Shown here: positions 43,296 through 51,147 of the stretch, piece by piece
Layout of the letters: each line of letters opens with the position of its first letter
Position numbering within the stretch: position 1 is the first letter of the stretch
DNA from: Rhodoferax fermentans
Lineage (GTDB): Bacteria > Pseudomonadota > Gammaproteobacteria > Burkholderiales > Burkholderiaceae_C
DNA: 64,000 nt
Direction of reading: 5' to 3'
Assembly (NCBI RefSeq): GCF_002017865.1
Contig: NZ_MTJN01000002.1
Location: 2,356,001-2,420,000, forward strand
Translations under genes and position numbers: made by a program
The notes under the pieces: model-generated
Told to the model about the DNA's origin: nothing
Seen by the model: the letters and a program-made list of their open reading frames with translations, nothing else
The model's database searches: none

Positions 43296-44180
43296 TCAAC
43301 CGTCGGTCTTTGACTTGGCCAACTCCAGCGCTTGGCGCAGTTCCGCCTCATGGCGTTTGCGTTCGCTGATGTCCACATAAGCGCCCACCACCCGCACCGG
43401 TGCGCCATGGGTGTCGTACTCGGCCACGCGGCCGCGGTCCAGTACCCAGATCACGGTGCCATCTTTGCGAACCATGCGGTGCTCAGAGCGGTAAAACTCT
43501 TCATTACCACTGAGCAATTGGCGCAGCCGTTGCCACACCTGCGCCTTGTCGTCTGGGTGCAGCCGGGCTGAAAACGCATCCACATGGCCGGTGAGTTCAC
43601 CGTGTGCAAAACCCAGGATGCGAAACCACTGCTGGTTGTGCACCACGCGGCCACTGGCCACATGCCAGTCCCAGATGCCTTCACGGGTGGCGGCCAGCAC
43701 CTCTTGCAGGCGTTGTTCACTCTGCGCCACCTGTTGTTGTGCCCGCACCAGGTCGGTGATGTCGTGGGCAATCACCAGAATCTGCTTGTTGCCCTCGGCA
43801 TCCTTGAACGGGCGTTTGATCGACTTGAAGTGGCGGATCTCGCCAGTGACCGCATTGCGGCTGTCTTCCAGCACCACCTCGGTCTCACCGCGCGCCATGA
43901 TCGCCAGCACATTGGCGCGGTAACCGTCGGCCAGCTCTTTGGGCACACCAAAGTCACCGTCGTGTTTGCCCACCATGGCCTCGGGGGTGGTGTTGTACAG
44001 GCGCGCCAGCGTGTGGTTACACAGCAAGAAATTGCCTTTGGCGTCCTTGAGCAGGATCACGTCAGGCGTTTCCTCAAACACCGCTTCCAGCAGTGCCAGT
44101 CGTTTCTGATCCGTCATGGGCAGGACGGGGTCGGGGGTGTTTTGGGCTTCAGGCATGTGGGTATTCCATGACATCAACAT
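43296..44180 (-). CDS. Double-PAS domain protein without output domain
   Basis: 294 residues. PAS 1 near 25-145 ('VILLKDAKGNFLLCNHTLAR', PAC 'GNKQILVIAHDITDLVRAQQ'), a short coiled linker, PAS 2 near 160-280 ('GIWDWHVASGRVVHNQQWF', PAC 'VRVVGAYVDISERKRHEAEL'). The protein stops after the helix RQALELAKSKTDG, which in relatives leads into a kinase or GGDEF domain. It is therefore a sensor-only protein or a truncated receptor. Start ATG 44180 or 44174; both lack a convincing ribosome site. Confidence 0.75.
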   Translation of the reverse strand: MLMSWNTHMPEAQNTPDPVLPMTDQKRLALLEAVFEETPDVILLKDAKGNFLLCNHTLARLYNTTPEAMVGKHDGDFGVPKELADGYRANVLAIMARGETEVVLEDSRNAVTGEIRHFKSIKRPFKDAEGNKQILVIAHDITDLVRAQQQVAQSEQRLQEVLAATREGIWDWHVASGRVVHNQQWFRILGFAHGELTGHVDAFSARLHPDDKAQVWQRLRQLLSGNEEFYRSEHRMVRKDGTVIWVLDRGRVAEYDTHGAPVRVVGAYVDISERKRHEAELRQALELAKSKTDG

Positions 44181-44294
44181 CCCTGAAGAGCCGTTTTTTT
44201 AAGTCAAAGCATATCTGGCGTGGTTTCACCCCGCCAGTATCGGTCACTTCGTCTTGCTTAGTCAAAATAAATGAATGCAGCAAACAATTTCGTT

Positions 44295-44323
44295 GAACTT
44301 TTTTGCACTAAGCGACTTCTAAA
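44295..44323 (+). promoter_or_regulatory. Candidate ECF (RpoE-type) promoter of the cytochrome b561/YceI unit
   Basis: GAACTT at 44295-44300, a 17-nt spacer, and TCTAAA at 44318-44323, close to the sigma-E pattern GAACTT-N16/17-TCTAA. Predicted start about 44330, giving a 44-nt leader. The surrounding 44181-44373 is A/T-rich with no gene. Confidence 0.5.
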
Positions 44324-44373
44324 CTGCGATCCAGCGCAGGTCCTGGCCTGCTGACCTTCCTTGGAGAATAGTT

Positions 44374-44955
44374 TTGACCCGTTCCTCAACGTCTTCTGCC
44401 GGCCTGACAGGCCAGCCCCGTTACAGCCCGGTGGCCATCGTCTTGCACTGGCTGCTGGCCTTGGTGATTCTGTCCCTGTTTGGGATGGGCCTGTACATGG
44501 CTGACCTGCCGTTTTCACCCACCCGCATGAAACTCTACAACTGGCACAAATGGGCCGGTGTGTGTTTCCTGTTGCTCACGGTCCTGCGTGTGGTGTGGCG
44601 TGTCACGCACCGTCCACCCGCGTTGCCACAGACCGTCACGCTGGCCATGCCCGGCTGGCAGATGCAGGCCTACCACGCCACCCACCACCTGATGTATGCC
44701 CTGTTTTTGGTGGTGCCTTTGCTGGGCTGGGCGTACAGCTCGGCAGCCGGTTACCCGATTGTGCTGTTTGGTGTGTTGCCGTTGCCCGACTTTGTCGGCC
44801 CCGACAAGGCCTTGGCTGAACTGATCAAACCCTTGCACGGCTTGTCGGCCTGGGCGCTGATTGTGCTGGCAGCACTGCACATCGGTGCGGCCCTGAAACA
44901 CCATTGGCTGGACCGTGATGGCCTGATGTTGCGCATGTTGCCGGGTCGGGGCTGA
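44374..44955 (+). CDS. Cytochrome b561 family protein
   Basis: A 193-residue four-helix di-heme inner-membrane cytochrome. Heme-ligand histidines are visible in 'AIVLHWLLA', 'YNWHKWAG', 'HATHHLMY' and 'LHIGAALKHH'. The start codon is TTG at 44374 with GGAG 7-8 nt upstream; no ATG fits the first helix. Followed by two YceI genes at 47 and 44 nt. The b561-YceI pairing is common and may concern quinone or superoxide handling in the periplasm. Confidence 0.9.
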   Translation: MTRSSTSSAGLTGQPRYSPVAIVLHWLLALVILSLFGMGLYMADLPFSPTRMKLYNWHKWAGVCFLLLTVLRVVWRVTHRPPALPQTVTLAMPGWQMQAYHATHHLMYALFLVVPLLGWAYSSAAGYPIVLFGVLPLPDFVGPDKALAELIKPLHGLSAWALIVLAALHIGAALKHHWLDRDGLMLRMLPGRG

Positions 44956-45002
44956 TCCCCGGGTCTGCGCCAACCATTTCCTTCCTTTTTTCTGATCTTC
45001 TT

Positions 45003-45575
45003 ATGAACACCAAGACCCTGCTTCCTGTTTTGGCCACCTTGCTGGTGGCCAGTGTTGCTCTGCCAGCGGCGGCCCAGCAAAAACTCTTGCCCGCGCAAAG
45101 TGAACTCAGCTTTGTGGCCAAACAAATGGGGGTGCCGGTCAGTGGCCAGTTCAAACGTTTTGATGCCCAGGTCAGTTTTGACGCGGCCAAGCTGGCGGCC
45201 AGCAAGGTGGCGTTCACCGTGGACATGGGCAGCGCCACCATGGGCAATGTCGAGGCCGACAGTGCCCTGCCCACGCTGCCCTGGTTCAACACACCGAAGT
45301 TCCCCCAGGCCACGTTCACCTCCAGCGCTTTCAAAGCCCTGGGTGCTGGCAAGTACGAGCTGGTCGGCCAACTCAGCATCAAAGGCCAGGTGCGTGAGGT
45401 GCTGGTGCCTTTGACCATGACACAAACGGGCGCTCTGACCGTGGCCACCGGTGTGGTGCCGATCAAGCGCCTGGCCTTCAAGATTGGTGAAGGTGATTGG
45501 GCCGACACCTCGATGGTGGCCGACGACGTTCAGGTCAAGTTCAAGCTGGCGCTCAGCGGCGTGGGCAAGCTGTAA
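45003..45575 (+). CDS. YceI family periplasmic protein (first copy)
   Basis: 190 residues with a signal peptide (cleavage near AAAQQ) and a lipocalin-like YceI domain. It lacks the typical 'DPxHSxVxFxVxHxG' opening ('LPAQSELSFVAKQMGVPVSG' instead), so this is the diverged copy. YceI proteins bind polyisoprenoids. It follows the cytochrome b561 gene and precedes a second YceI gene. Confidence 0.85.
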   Translation: MNTKTLLPVLATLLVASVALPAAAQQKLLPAQSELSFVAKQMGVPVSGQFKRFDAQVSFDAAKLAASKVAFTVDMGSATMGNVEADSALPTLPWFNTPKFPQATFTSSAFKALGAGKYELVGQLSIKGQVREVLVPLTMTQTGALTVATGVVPIKRLAFKIGEGDWADTSMVADDVQVKFKLALSGVGKL

Positions 45576-45619
45576 ACATTTTTGTCTCTTTCCCCTCAAC
45601 CCTTCAGGAGTTTTTACCC

Positions 45620-46195
45620 ATGCGTTTGTCCCTCATCCCCGCCGCTGCTGCCGCTGTTTTGCTCGCCAGCACCGTGTCTGCCCAGGCTGCCAGCTACGCC
45701 ATTGACCCAACCCACACCTATGTGACGTTTGAGATCGGCCACTTTGGCACCTCGACCAACCGGGGCCGTTTTGACAAGAAGGAAGGCAGCGTGGAGCTGG
45801 ACCGCGCCGCCAAGACCGGCAAGGTCGAGATCGTGGTGGACACCAGTTCGATCAGCACCGGTTTTGCCATGTTCAACAAACACCTGCAAAGTGCCGAGTT
45901 GTTTGATGTGGAAAAATTTCCGACCATGAAGTTTGCCGCCGACAAGTTTGTCTTCAACGGCGACAAGGTGGCTGAAGTCACCGGCACGCTCACGCTGCTG
46001 GGCAAAACCAACCCGCTGACCCTCAAAGCCACCAACTTCAATTGTTACGAGAACCCGATGCTCAAGCGTGAAGTCTGTGGTGGTGACTTTGAAGGCACGC
46101 TGGACCGCACCCAATACGGCATGAACTATGGCATCGACTGGGGTTTCCCGAAAAACGTGCACCTGGTGGTGCAGGTTGAAGCCGTCAAGCAGTAA
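45620..46195 (+). CDS. YceI family periplasmic protein (second copy)
   Basis: 191 residues. Signal peptide to about residue 24, then the canonical YceI opening 'YAIDPTHTYVTFEIGHFGTS' and 'NKHLQSAELFDVEKFP'. ATG 45620 has AGGAG upstream; the longer frame to 45497 overlaps the first YceI gene and is not real. Binds quinone-like isoprenoids in the family. A hairpin repeat right after the stop probably ends the transcript. Confidence 0.9.
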   Translation: MRLSLIPAAAAAVLLASTVSAQAASYAIDPTHTYVTFEIGHFGTSTNRGRFDKKEGSVELDRAAKTGKVEIVVDTSSISTGFAMFNKHLQSAELFDVEKFPTMKFAADKFVFNGDKVAEVTGTLTLLGKTNPLTLKATNFNCYENPMLKREVCGGDFEGTLDRTQYGMNYGIDWGFPKNVHLVVQVEAVKQ

Positions 46196-46205
46196 TCTGC
46201 CAAAT

Positions 46206-46262
46206 CAGGCATCAAATCAGCCTGTAGCCCTTATTTAATAAGGGCTGATAGCTATAGAAGAC
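46206..46262 (-). repeat. Short hairpin repeat, copy 10
   Basis: Minus-oriented: ATAGCTATCAGCCCTTATTA then AATAAGGGCTACAGGCTGAT. The stem AGCCCTTATT/AATAAGGGCT is the strongest of all copies. It lies between the convergent YceI and hemG genes. Confidence 0.75.
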
Positions 46263-46294
46263 GCAGCATTCAGTAGCTGCTGAGAGCGCAGCGC

Positions 46295-46843
46295 TCAGGC
46301 CTGGGACGGCAGCGGCAAGGCACTCACCTGGTGGGCAAAGGCTTCCACTTGGGCCCAGTCGGTGAACTCAAAAACCTGCGTGGCGTCGGTCGGGCCTTTG
46401 GTGATGAGCATGATGAAACGGATCATCTGTTTGTCCACAAACCCCAGCGCCGGGTAATTCAGCCGACCTGCAAACACAGCCGCCAGCTGCGGCTTCCAGC
46501 TCAGTTGCCGCAGCAGTTTGACCATGTACGGGTTGGTGTGTGGCTGGTTTTTCTCGGGCTTGCGCGCCACCACGTTGACGCTGAACAAGGCGCTGGCCTT
46601 GCGCTCCAGCAGCCGCTGGTGTTTGTTGATGAACTGGGCCACCTGCGGGCGGTGTTTGCCGTAGCGGATGCTGGCTCCAATGACAATGCGCTCGAACGAG
46701 GCCAGATCCAGCGATTCGGCCTGGTCCAGCGGCACCAGGCTGACCTGTTGCCCCAGCGCCGTCAAAACAAATTTCATGCGTTCGCAGATATGCCGGGTGT
46801 GGCCGTCAACGGTGGAGTAGATGAGAAGGGTGTGGTGTGGCAC
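46295..46843 (-). CDS. hemG: Menaquinone/quinone-dependent protoporphyrinogen IX dehydrogenase HemG
   Basis: About 182 residues with a flavodoxin-like fold: 'LLIYSTVDGHTRHICERM' FMN loop, 'IVIGASIRYGKHRPQVAQF', and 'SVNVVARKPEKNQPHTNPY', all close to E. coli HemG. It makes protoporphyrin IX in heme synthesis. GTG at 46843 is the best start, placing HHTLLIYST at the N-terminus as in relatives; the longer frame to 46909 adds unrelated residues. No clear ribosome site is seen. Confidence 0.85.
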   Translation of the reverse strand: MPHHTLLIYSTVDGHTRHICERMKFVLTALGQQVSLVPLDQAESLDLASFERIVIGASIRYGKHRPQVAQFINKHQRLLERKASALFSVNVVARKPEKNQPHTNPYMVKLLRQLSWKPQLAAVFAGRLNYPALGFVDKQMIRFIMLITKGPTDATQVFEFTDWAQVEAFAHQVSALPLPSQA

Positions 46844-46915
46844 GGCAGCAAGGTGTGGTGAACAGGTCGGCGCGATCTTAGTGGCTTGCGCCGACCTGTG
46901 GCCTGACAAATGTCA

Positions 46916-48970
46916 TCAATCGTCGGTCAGGTTGCCGGGTTTGAAGGCGCTGGCCAGTTTGGCCTGCATGTCTTCATGGACCTGGGCGTAGTGTGAAAAG
47001 GCCAGGCTGTACGACCCCTGGCCGCCGGTGAGTGACTTCAATCGGCTCTGGTAGTCACCCAGCTCGGCCAGCGGCATCTGGCCGCTGATGGCCACCGTGC
47101 CCATCGGGCGTGGCTGGGTGCCGGTGATGTGGCCGCGTTTGCTGGCCAGGTCACCGGTCAGGTCACCAATGCTGGACTCGGGTGCCACCACTTCGATGCT
47201 CACCACCGGCTCCAGCACCACCGGCGAGGCCGCACGCACCGCTTCGAGCGTGGCCTTGCGGGCGGCGGCCACAAAGGCCACCTCCTTGCCGTCCACTGCG
47301 TGGGTTTTGCCGTCATACACCGTGACCCGCAGGTCGTGCACCGGGAACCCTGCCACTGCGCCCTCGGCCAGCGCCTGCAACACCCCTTTTTCCACCGCTG
47401 CCATGAACACGCCCGGAATCGCGCCGCCCTTGACCACGTCCTCAAACTCGAAACCGGCGCCGCGCGCCAGCGGTGCCACGCGTAACATCACCTCGCCAAA
47501 CTGACCGGCGCCGCCACTTTGTTTTTTGTGGCGGCAGTGGCCTTCGGCCTGGCCCAGAATGGTTTCGCGGTAAGCGATTTGTGGTTCGCTGGTGCTGAGT
47601 TCAAGCTTGAACTGCTGCTGCATGCGCAGCATCTTGGCGCGCAGGTGCATGTCGCCCAGGCCACGGATCACGGTCTCGTTGGTGCCCGGGTGGCGCTCCA
47701 CGGTGAAGCAGGGGTCTTCCATCTCCAGCTTGTGCAGGATCTCGAACAGCCGTTGCTCGTCGCCTTTGCGCTGGGTCTGCACCGCCAGGCCCTGCATCGG
47801 CTGCGGAAAAGCCAGCGGCTGCAGGTGGATGTGGTCCTCGTCGTGGGAGTCGTGCAACACGCTGTCAAAGCTGATCTCGTCGACCTTGGCCACGGCACCG
47901 ATGTCACCGGGCACCAGGGCCTCCACCTCGACATACTCCTTGCCCTGCAGCTGGTACAGGTGGTTGACCTTGAACGGGCGTTTGCTCGACCCGGCAAACA
48001 GCTGGCTGTCCTTGCGCACCGTGCCCTGGTGCACGCGGAACACACAGACCTTGCCGATGAACGGGTCCATCACCACCTTGAACACATGGGCCAGCACATG
48101 CAGGCTGGGGTCGGGCTGCGCGGCAAAAGCGGTGGGTTCCGTGCCGGGTTCACCCTTGTAGAAGGGTGGCGGGTTGCCCTCCATTGGGCTTGGTGCCAGC
48201 TTGACCAGGGCGTCCAGCAGCTGCGGCACCCCGGCGCCGGTTTTGGCCGAGACAAACAGGATCGGGATCAGGTGCCCGGCGCGCAAGGCTTTCTCAAACG
48301 GCGCGTGCAGCTCCTGCGGGCTGGGGTCGGTGCCGTCTTCAAGGTAACGCGCCATCAATTCGTCGTCTTCCTCGATCAGCTGGTCGATCAGCGCACGGTG
48401 GGCGGCGGCCACGCTGGCAAAGTCGCTCTCACCATCGTCGTGGCCCAGCAGTTCCACCACCTCCTGCGCATGGTGGGTGGGCAGGTCCAGCAGCAGGCAT
48501 TGTTTGCCAAAACGTTCGCGGATGTTCTCCACCAGCGCGCCCAGGTCGATGTTGTCGGCATCGATCTTGTTGATCAGGATCATGCGGCACAAGCCGCGCT
48601 CTCCGGCCAGGGTGAACATGCGTTCGGTGGTGAGTTCGATGCCGGTCTGGGCGCTGATGACAATCAGCGCGGTGTCGGCCGCGGCCAGTGCGCTGATGGC
48701 CTGCCCGGCAAAGTCGGGGTAGCCGGGGGTGTCGAGCAGATGGATGTGGGTGTTGTTGCTGCTCAGGCTGACCAGGGCCGACTGCAGTGAGTGGCCGAGC
48801 TGTTTTTCAATCGGGTCAAAGTCACAGACGGTGTTGCCCTTGTCCACCGCGCCCCGGCTGGTGATGGCGCCGGTGGCCGCCAGCAGGCTCTCCACCAGAC
48901 TTGTTTTACCCACAGACCCGTGACCCACCAGGGCCACGGCACGGATGTTTTCGCTGGATGGGAGGCTCAT
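46916..48970 (-). CDS. Elongation factor G-like GTPase (EF-G paralogue)
   Basis: 684 residues. The G domain has 'ALVGHGSVGKTSLVESLL' (G1, non-canonical for EF-G, which has GHxDAGKT), 'LLDTPGYPDF' (G3) and 'ILINKIDADN' (G4), followed by EF-G domains II-V ('HKKQSGGAGQFGEVMLRV' in domain IV). It stands apart from str/rps genes where true fusA lies. It resembles the EF-G2-type proteins, whose ribosomal role is unclear: reduced translocation, or recycling or stress function. Followed by hemG after 72 nt. Confidence 0.85.
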   Translation of the reverse strand: MSLPSSENIRAVALVGHGSVGKTSLVESLLAATGAITSRGAVDKGNTVCDFDPIEKQLGHSLQSALVSLSSNNTHIHLLDTPGYPDFAGQAISALAAADTALIVISAQTGIELTTERMFTLAGERGLCRMILINKIDADNIDLGALVENIRERFGKQCLLLDLPTHHAQEVVELLGHDDGESDFASVAAAHRALIDQLIEEDDELMARYLEDGTDPSPQELHAPFEKALRAGHLIPILFVSAKTGAGVPQLLDALVKLAPSPMEGNPPPFYKGEPGTEPTAFAAQPDPSLHVLAHVFKVVMDPFIGKVCVFRVHQGTVRKDSQLFAGSSKRPFKVNHLYQLQGKEYVEVEALVPGDIGAVAKVDEISFDSVLHDSHDEDHIHLQPLAFPQPMQGLAVQTQRKGDEQRLFEILHKLEMEDPCFTVERHPGTNETVIRGLGDMHLRAKMLRMQQQFKLELSTSEPQIAYRETILGQAEGHCRHKKQSGGAGQFGEVMLRVAPLARGAGFEFEDVVKGGAIPGVFMAAVEKGVLQALAEGAVAGFPVHDLRVTVYDGKTHAVDGKEVAFVAAARKATLEAVRAASPVVLEPVVSIEVVAPESSIGDLTGDLASKRGHITGTQPRPMGTVAISGQMPLAELGDYQSRLKSLTGGQGSYSLAFSHYAQVHEDMQAKLASAFKPGNLTDD

Positions 48971-49071
48971 ACAAAACTCGTGAAAGGTTGGAATGAGCCA
49001 CGAGTTTACGCTGGCGCTTCACTTTTTGACAATTGTTTTAAAAGTTGAGCAAACGTCAAAAAGTACTTGCC

Positions 49072-50424
49072 TCAAGGCGGAAAAAGTGCCCGGTTTTGCG
49101 TGATGACCTGTTGCAGATGGTCAAAGCAGCGCGCATCAATCGCGCTGCCCACGCTGTCGTGCATGATGGCCAGGGTTTGTGCCAACGGCACTGCACCGCG
49201 GTAGGGGCGCTTGGCGGTGATGGCGTCAAAAATGTCGGCGGTGGTGATGATGCGGGTCTCCAGCGAGATGTCCTGGGCCATCAGGCCGCGCGGGTAACCC
49301 TGGCCGTCCAGACGTTCGTGGTGCGCGGCAGCCACACGTGCGAGTTCGTCAAAAATGCGCACCCGGCTCAGGATGGCCTCGGTGTAGCTGGCATGCCGCT
49401 GCACCGCCTGCCACTCTGCCGCATCGAGCTTGCCGGGTTTGTCCAGGATGCTGTTGCTCACCCCCAACTTGCCGACGTCGTGCAACAGCGCACCACGCTT
49501 GAGCCAGCGCCGCCGCGCCTCGGGCACCTCCATCGACTCCGCCAGCAATGCGGTGTACAAGGCCACGCGCGCGCTGTGGCCAGCGGTGAACGGGCTCTTG
49601 GCATCGACCACCTGGCCAAAGGCCTCGGCGATGTCGTCCAGGTAGTCTTCGGTGATGCTGACCTCATGGCCACCGGGTTCCAGCGCGTACACCGCGCGTT
49701 CCACCTGGACTGCCGGGGCCGCCAGCATCTGCCAGAAGCTGTCGGCCTGCGCCACAGCCTCAAAAGCGGCCACTAGCGCTGGGTCAAACCAGCTGCCAGA
49801 ACGTGCCTTGACTTCGGCCAGGGCCGTGTGGCGGCCTTGGGCGCCGTGGTGTACATCAATCACCTGGGCCAGCAGCGCAATCCGCGCTGGCAACGGGATG
49901 GCCTGGCCCACCAACTTGTCAGGGCGGCCACGGCCATCCCAGTGCTCGTCCAGCGCGTGAATGCCTGCCGACACCGCTTCGGGAAAGCGCAGCTGGCGCG
50001 CAATATCGGCACCACGGGTGCAGCGGGTCTGGATCAGCTCCTGGGCGATCTCGTCGCCGTGGCTCAGGATGCCACCCAGCGCCTTGAGCCGCTCACGCAG
50101 GCCCGCAGCTGGCCCGGTGTGGCGCAGCACAAAACGCAGCACCTGGGGCAGGCTGCCGTCCACCCATTTGAAGTCGCGTTTGAACGACAGGTCGTTGGTG
50201 ACGTAGAGCTCGCAGATGCGTGCCGCGTTGCTGGAGCAGCCCAGATCCTTGAGCAGCAGGGTGTAGTAGAGCGTCCAGAGGTCGTCGTTGTCCATGCCGA
50301 TCTTCTGGCCGATGTGCATGCCGATCCAGCAACAGCGCACGCAGTGGCCCTCAGGCTGGCCCTCGGTGATGTCCAGCGCGTGGCTGAGTGCAGCCATGAG
50401 TTCGGAGAGCTTCAGGAACTGCAT
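49072..50424 (-). CDS. HD-GYP domain protein (probable c-di-GMP phosphodiesterase)
   Basis: 450 residues with two HD-type halves. The first (about 1-200) is degenerate ('ALDEHWDGRGRPDKLVGQAI'). The second carries the HD-GYP pattern: 'FTAGHSARVALYT', 'ALLHDVGKLGV', 'HHERLDGQGYPRGL'. HD-GYP enzymes hydrolyse cyclic di-GMP. There is no receiver or membrane segment, so it is a cytosolic effector. The window also has a c-di-GMP riboswitch at 37.3 kb, so this enzyme could influence that switch. Confidence 0.85.
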   Translation of the reverse strand: MQFLKLSELMAALSHALDITEGQPEGHCVRCCWIGMHIGQKIGMDNDDLWTLYYTLLLKDLGCSSNAARICELYVTNDLSFKRDFKWVDGSLPQVLRFVLRHTGPAAGLRERLKALGGILSHGDEIAQELIQTRCTRGADIARQLRFPEAVSAGIHALDEHWDGRGRPDKLVGQAIPLPARIALLAQVIDVHHGAQGRHTALAEVKARSGSWFDPALVAAFEAVAQADSFWQMLAAPAVQVERAVYALEPGGHEVSITEDYLDDIAEAFGQVVDAKSPFTAGHSARVALYTALLAESMEVPEARRRWLKRGALLHDVGKLGVSNSILDKPGKLDAAEWQAVQRHASYTEAILSRVRIFDELARVAAAHHERLDGQGYPRGLMAQDISLETRIITTADIFDAITAKRPYRGAVPLAQTLAIMHDSVGSAIDARCFDHLQQVITQNRALFPP

Positions 50425-50499
50425 GTGGGGCTCCGGTCAAGCATCGGTCAGGCCGCTGTGCACAGGCACAAGGGTGCCGCAGATTTCAAGAAAAATCGA

Positions 50500-50548
50500 C
50501 CTCTAGCCCTGATTTCATAAGGGCCCGTCACTCTGTTATCAATAGTAA
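50500..50548 (-). repeat. Short hairpin repeat, copy 11
   Basis: Minus-oriented: CTATTGATAACAGAGTGACG then GGGCCCTTATGAAATCAGGG and CTAGAGGTC. Located at the 3' end of the flavin reductase gene, running over its stop codon. Confidence 0.65.
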
Positions 50549-51063
50549 AGAGGGTGCTCTGTGTAAAACTTGCCACCGTGGTACAGCAGGGGCGAGGCAC
50601 CGGCGCGGCAGCTGCAGTGTTCCACTTCACCGACAAAAATCACGTGGTCACCTTCGGCATAACGGCTGCGGTTGAAACACTCAAAACTGGCCACACTGCC
50701 ACTGATCAGCGGGGCGCCGTTGTGGCCCTCGGTGAACTCCAGGTCGGCAAACCGGTCGGCACTGCGTGAGGCAAAACGCAACGCCAGCGCCTGCTGGTCA
50801 GCCGCCAGGATGTTGATGGCGTAGTGGGAACCCTGGGTAAATGCCGCCATCGAACTGGCGGCCTGGGACAGGCTCCACAACACCAGCGGGGGTGTCAGTG
50901 AGACTGAGTTGAAGGAGTTGGCGGTCAGCCCGACCAGCGCCCCCGCCGGTGTGCGGGCGGTGACGATGGTCACCCCGGTGGCAAACATGCCCAGGGCGGT
51001 GCGAAATTCGGTGCTGGAGAAAGCGGGCGCTTGCGCCTGGGCGCGGTGTGAACTTGAAAACAT
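50539..51063 (-). CDS. Flavin reductase family protein (FMN-binding split barrel)
   Basis: 174 residues with the flavin reductase-like domain: 'FRTALGMFATGVTIVTARTP' and 'GLTANSFNSVSLTPPLVLWS' are characteristic. Such proteins reduce FMN or FAD with NAD(P)H, often for a partner monooxygenase. No monooxygenase gene is next to it. ATG at 51063 is divergent from the M14 peptidase gene with 84 nt between. Confidence 0.87.
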   Translation of the reverse strand: MFSSSHRAQAQAPAFSSTEFRTALGMFATGVTIVTARTPAGALVGLTANSFNSVSLTPPLVLWSLSQAASSMAAFTQGSHYAINILAADQQALALRFASRSADRFADLEFTEGHNGAPLISGSVASFECFNRSRYAEGDHVIFVGEVEHCSCRAGASPLLYHGGKFYTEHPLYY

Positions 51064-51147
51064 CGCGCTGAATCTACCCGAAAACGGCGCTCTGGCGCGT
51101 TTGGCGGGCTTATCGGCCCATCAAAAAGCTTTCTTAGAATCCCTGGC

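Noticed and set aside
47519..48790. 423-codon plus-strand open frame opposite the EF-G-like gene
   Set aside because: Shadow of a GC-rich coding region; the minus strand shows all GTPase motifs.
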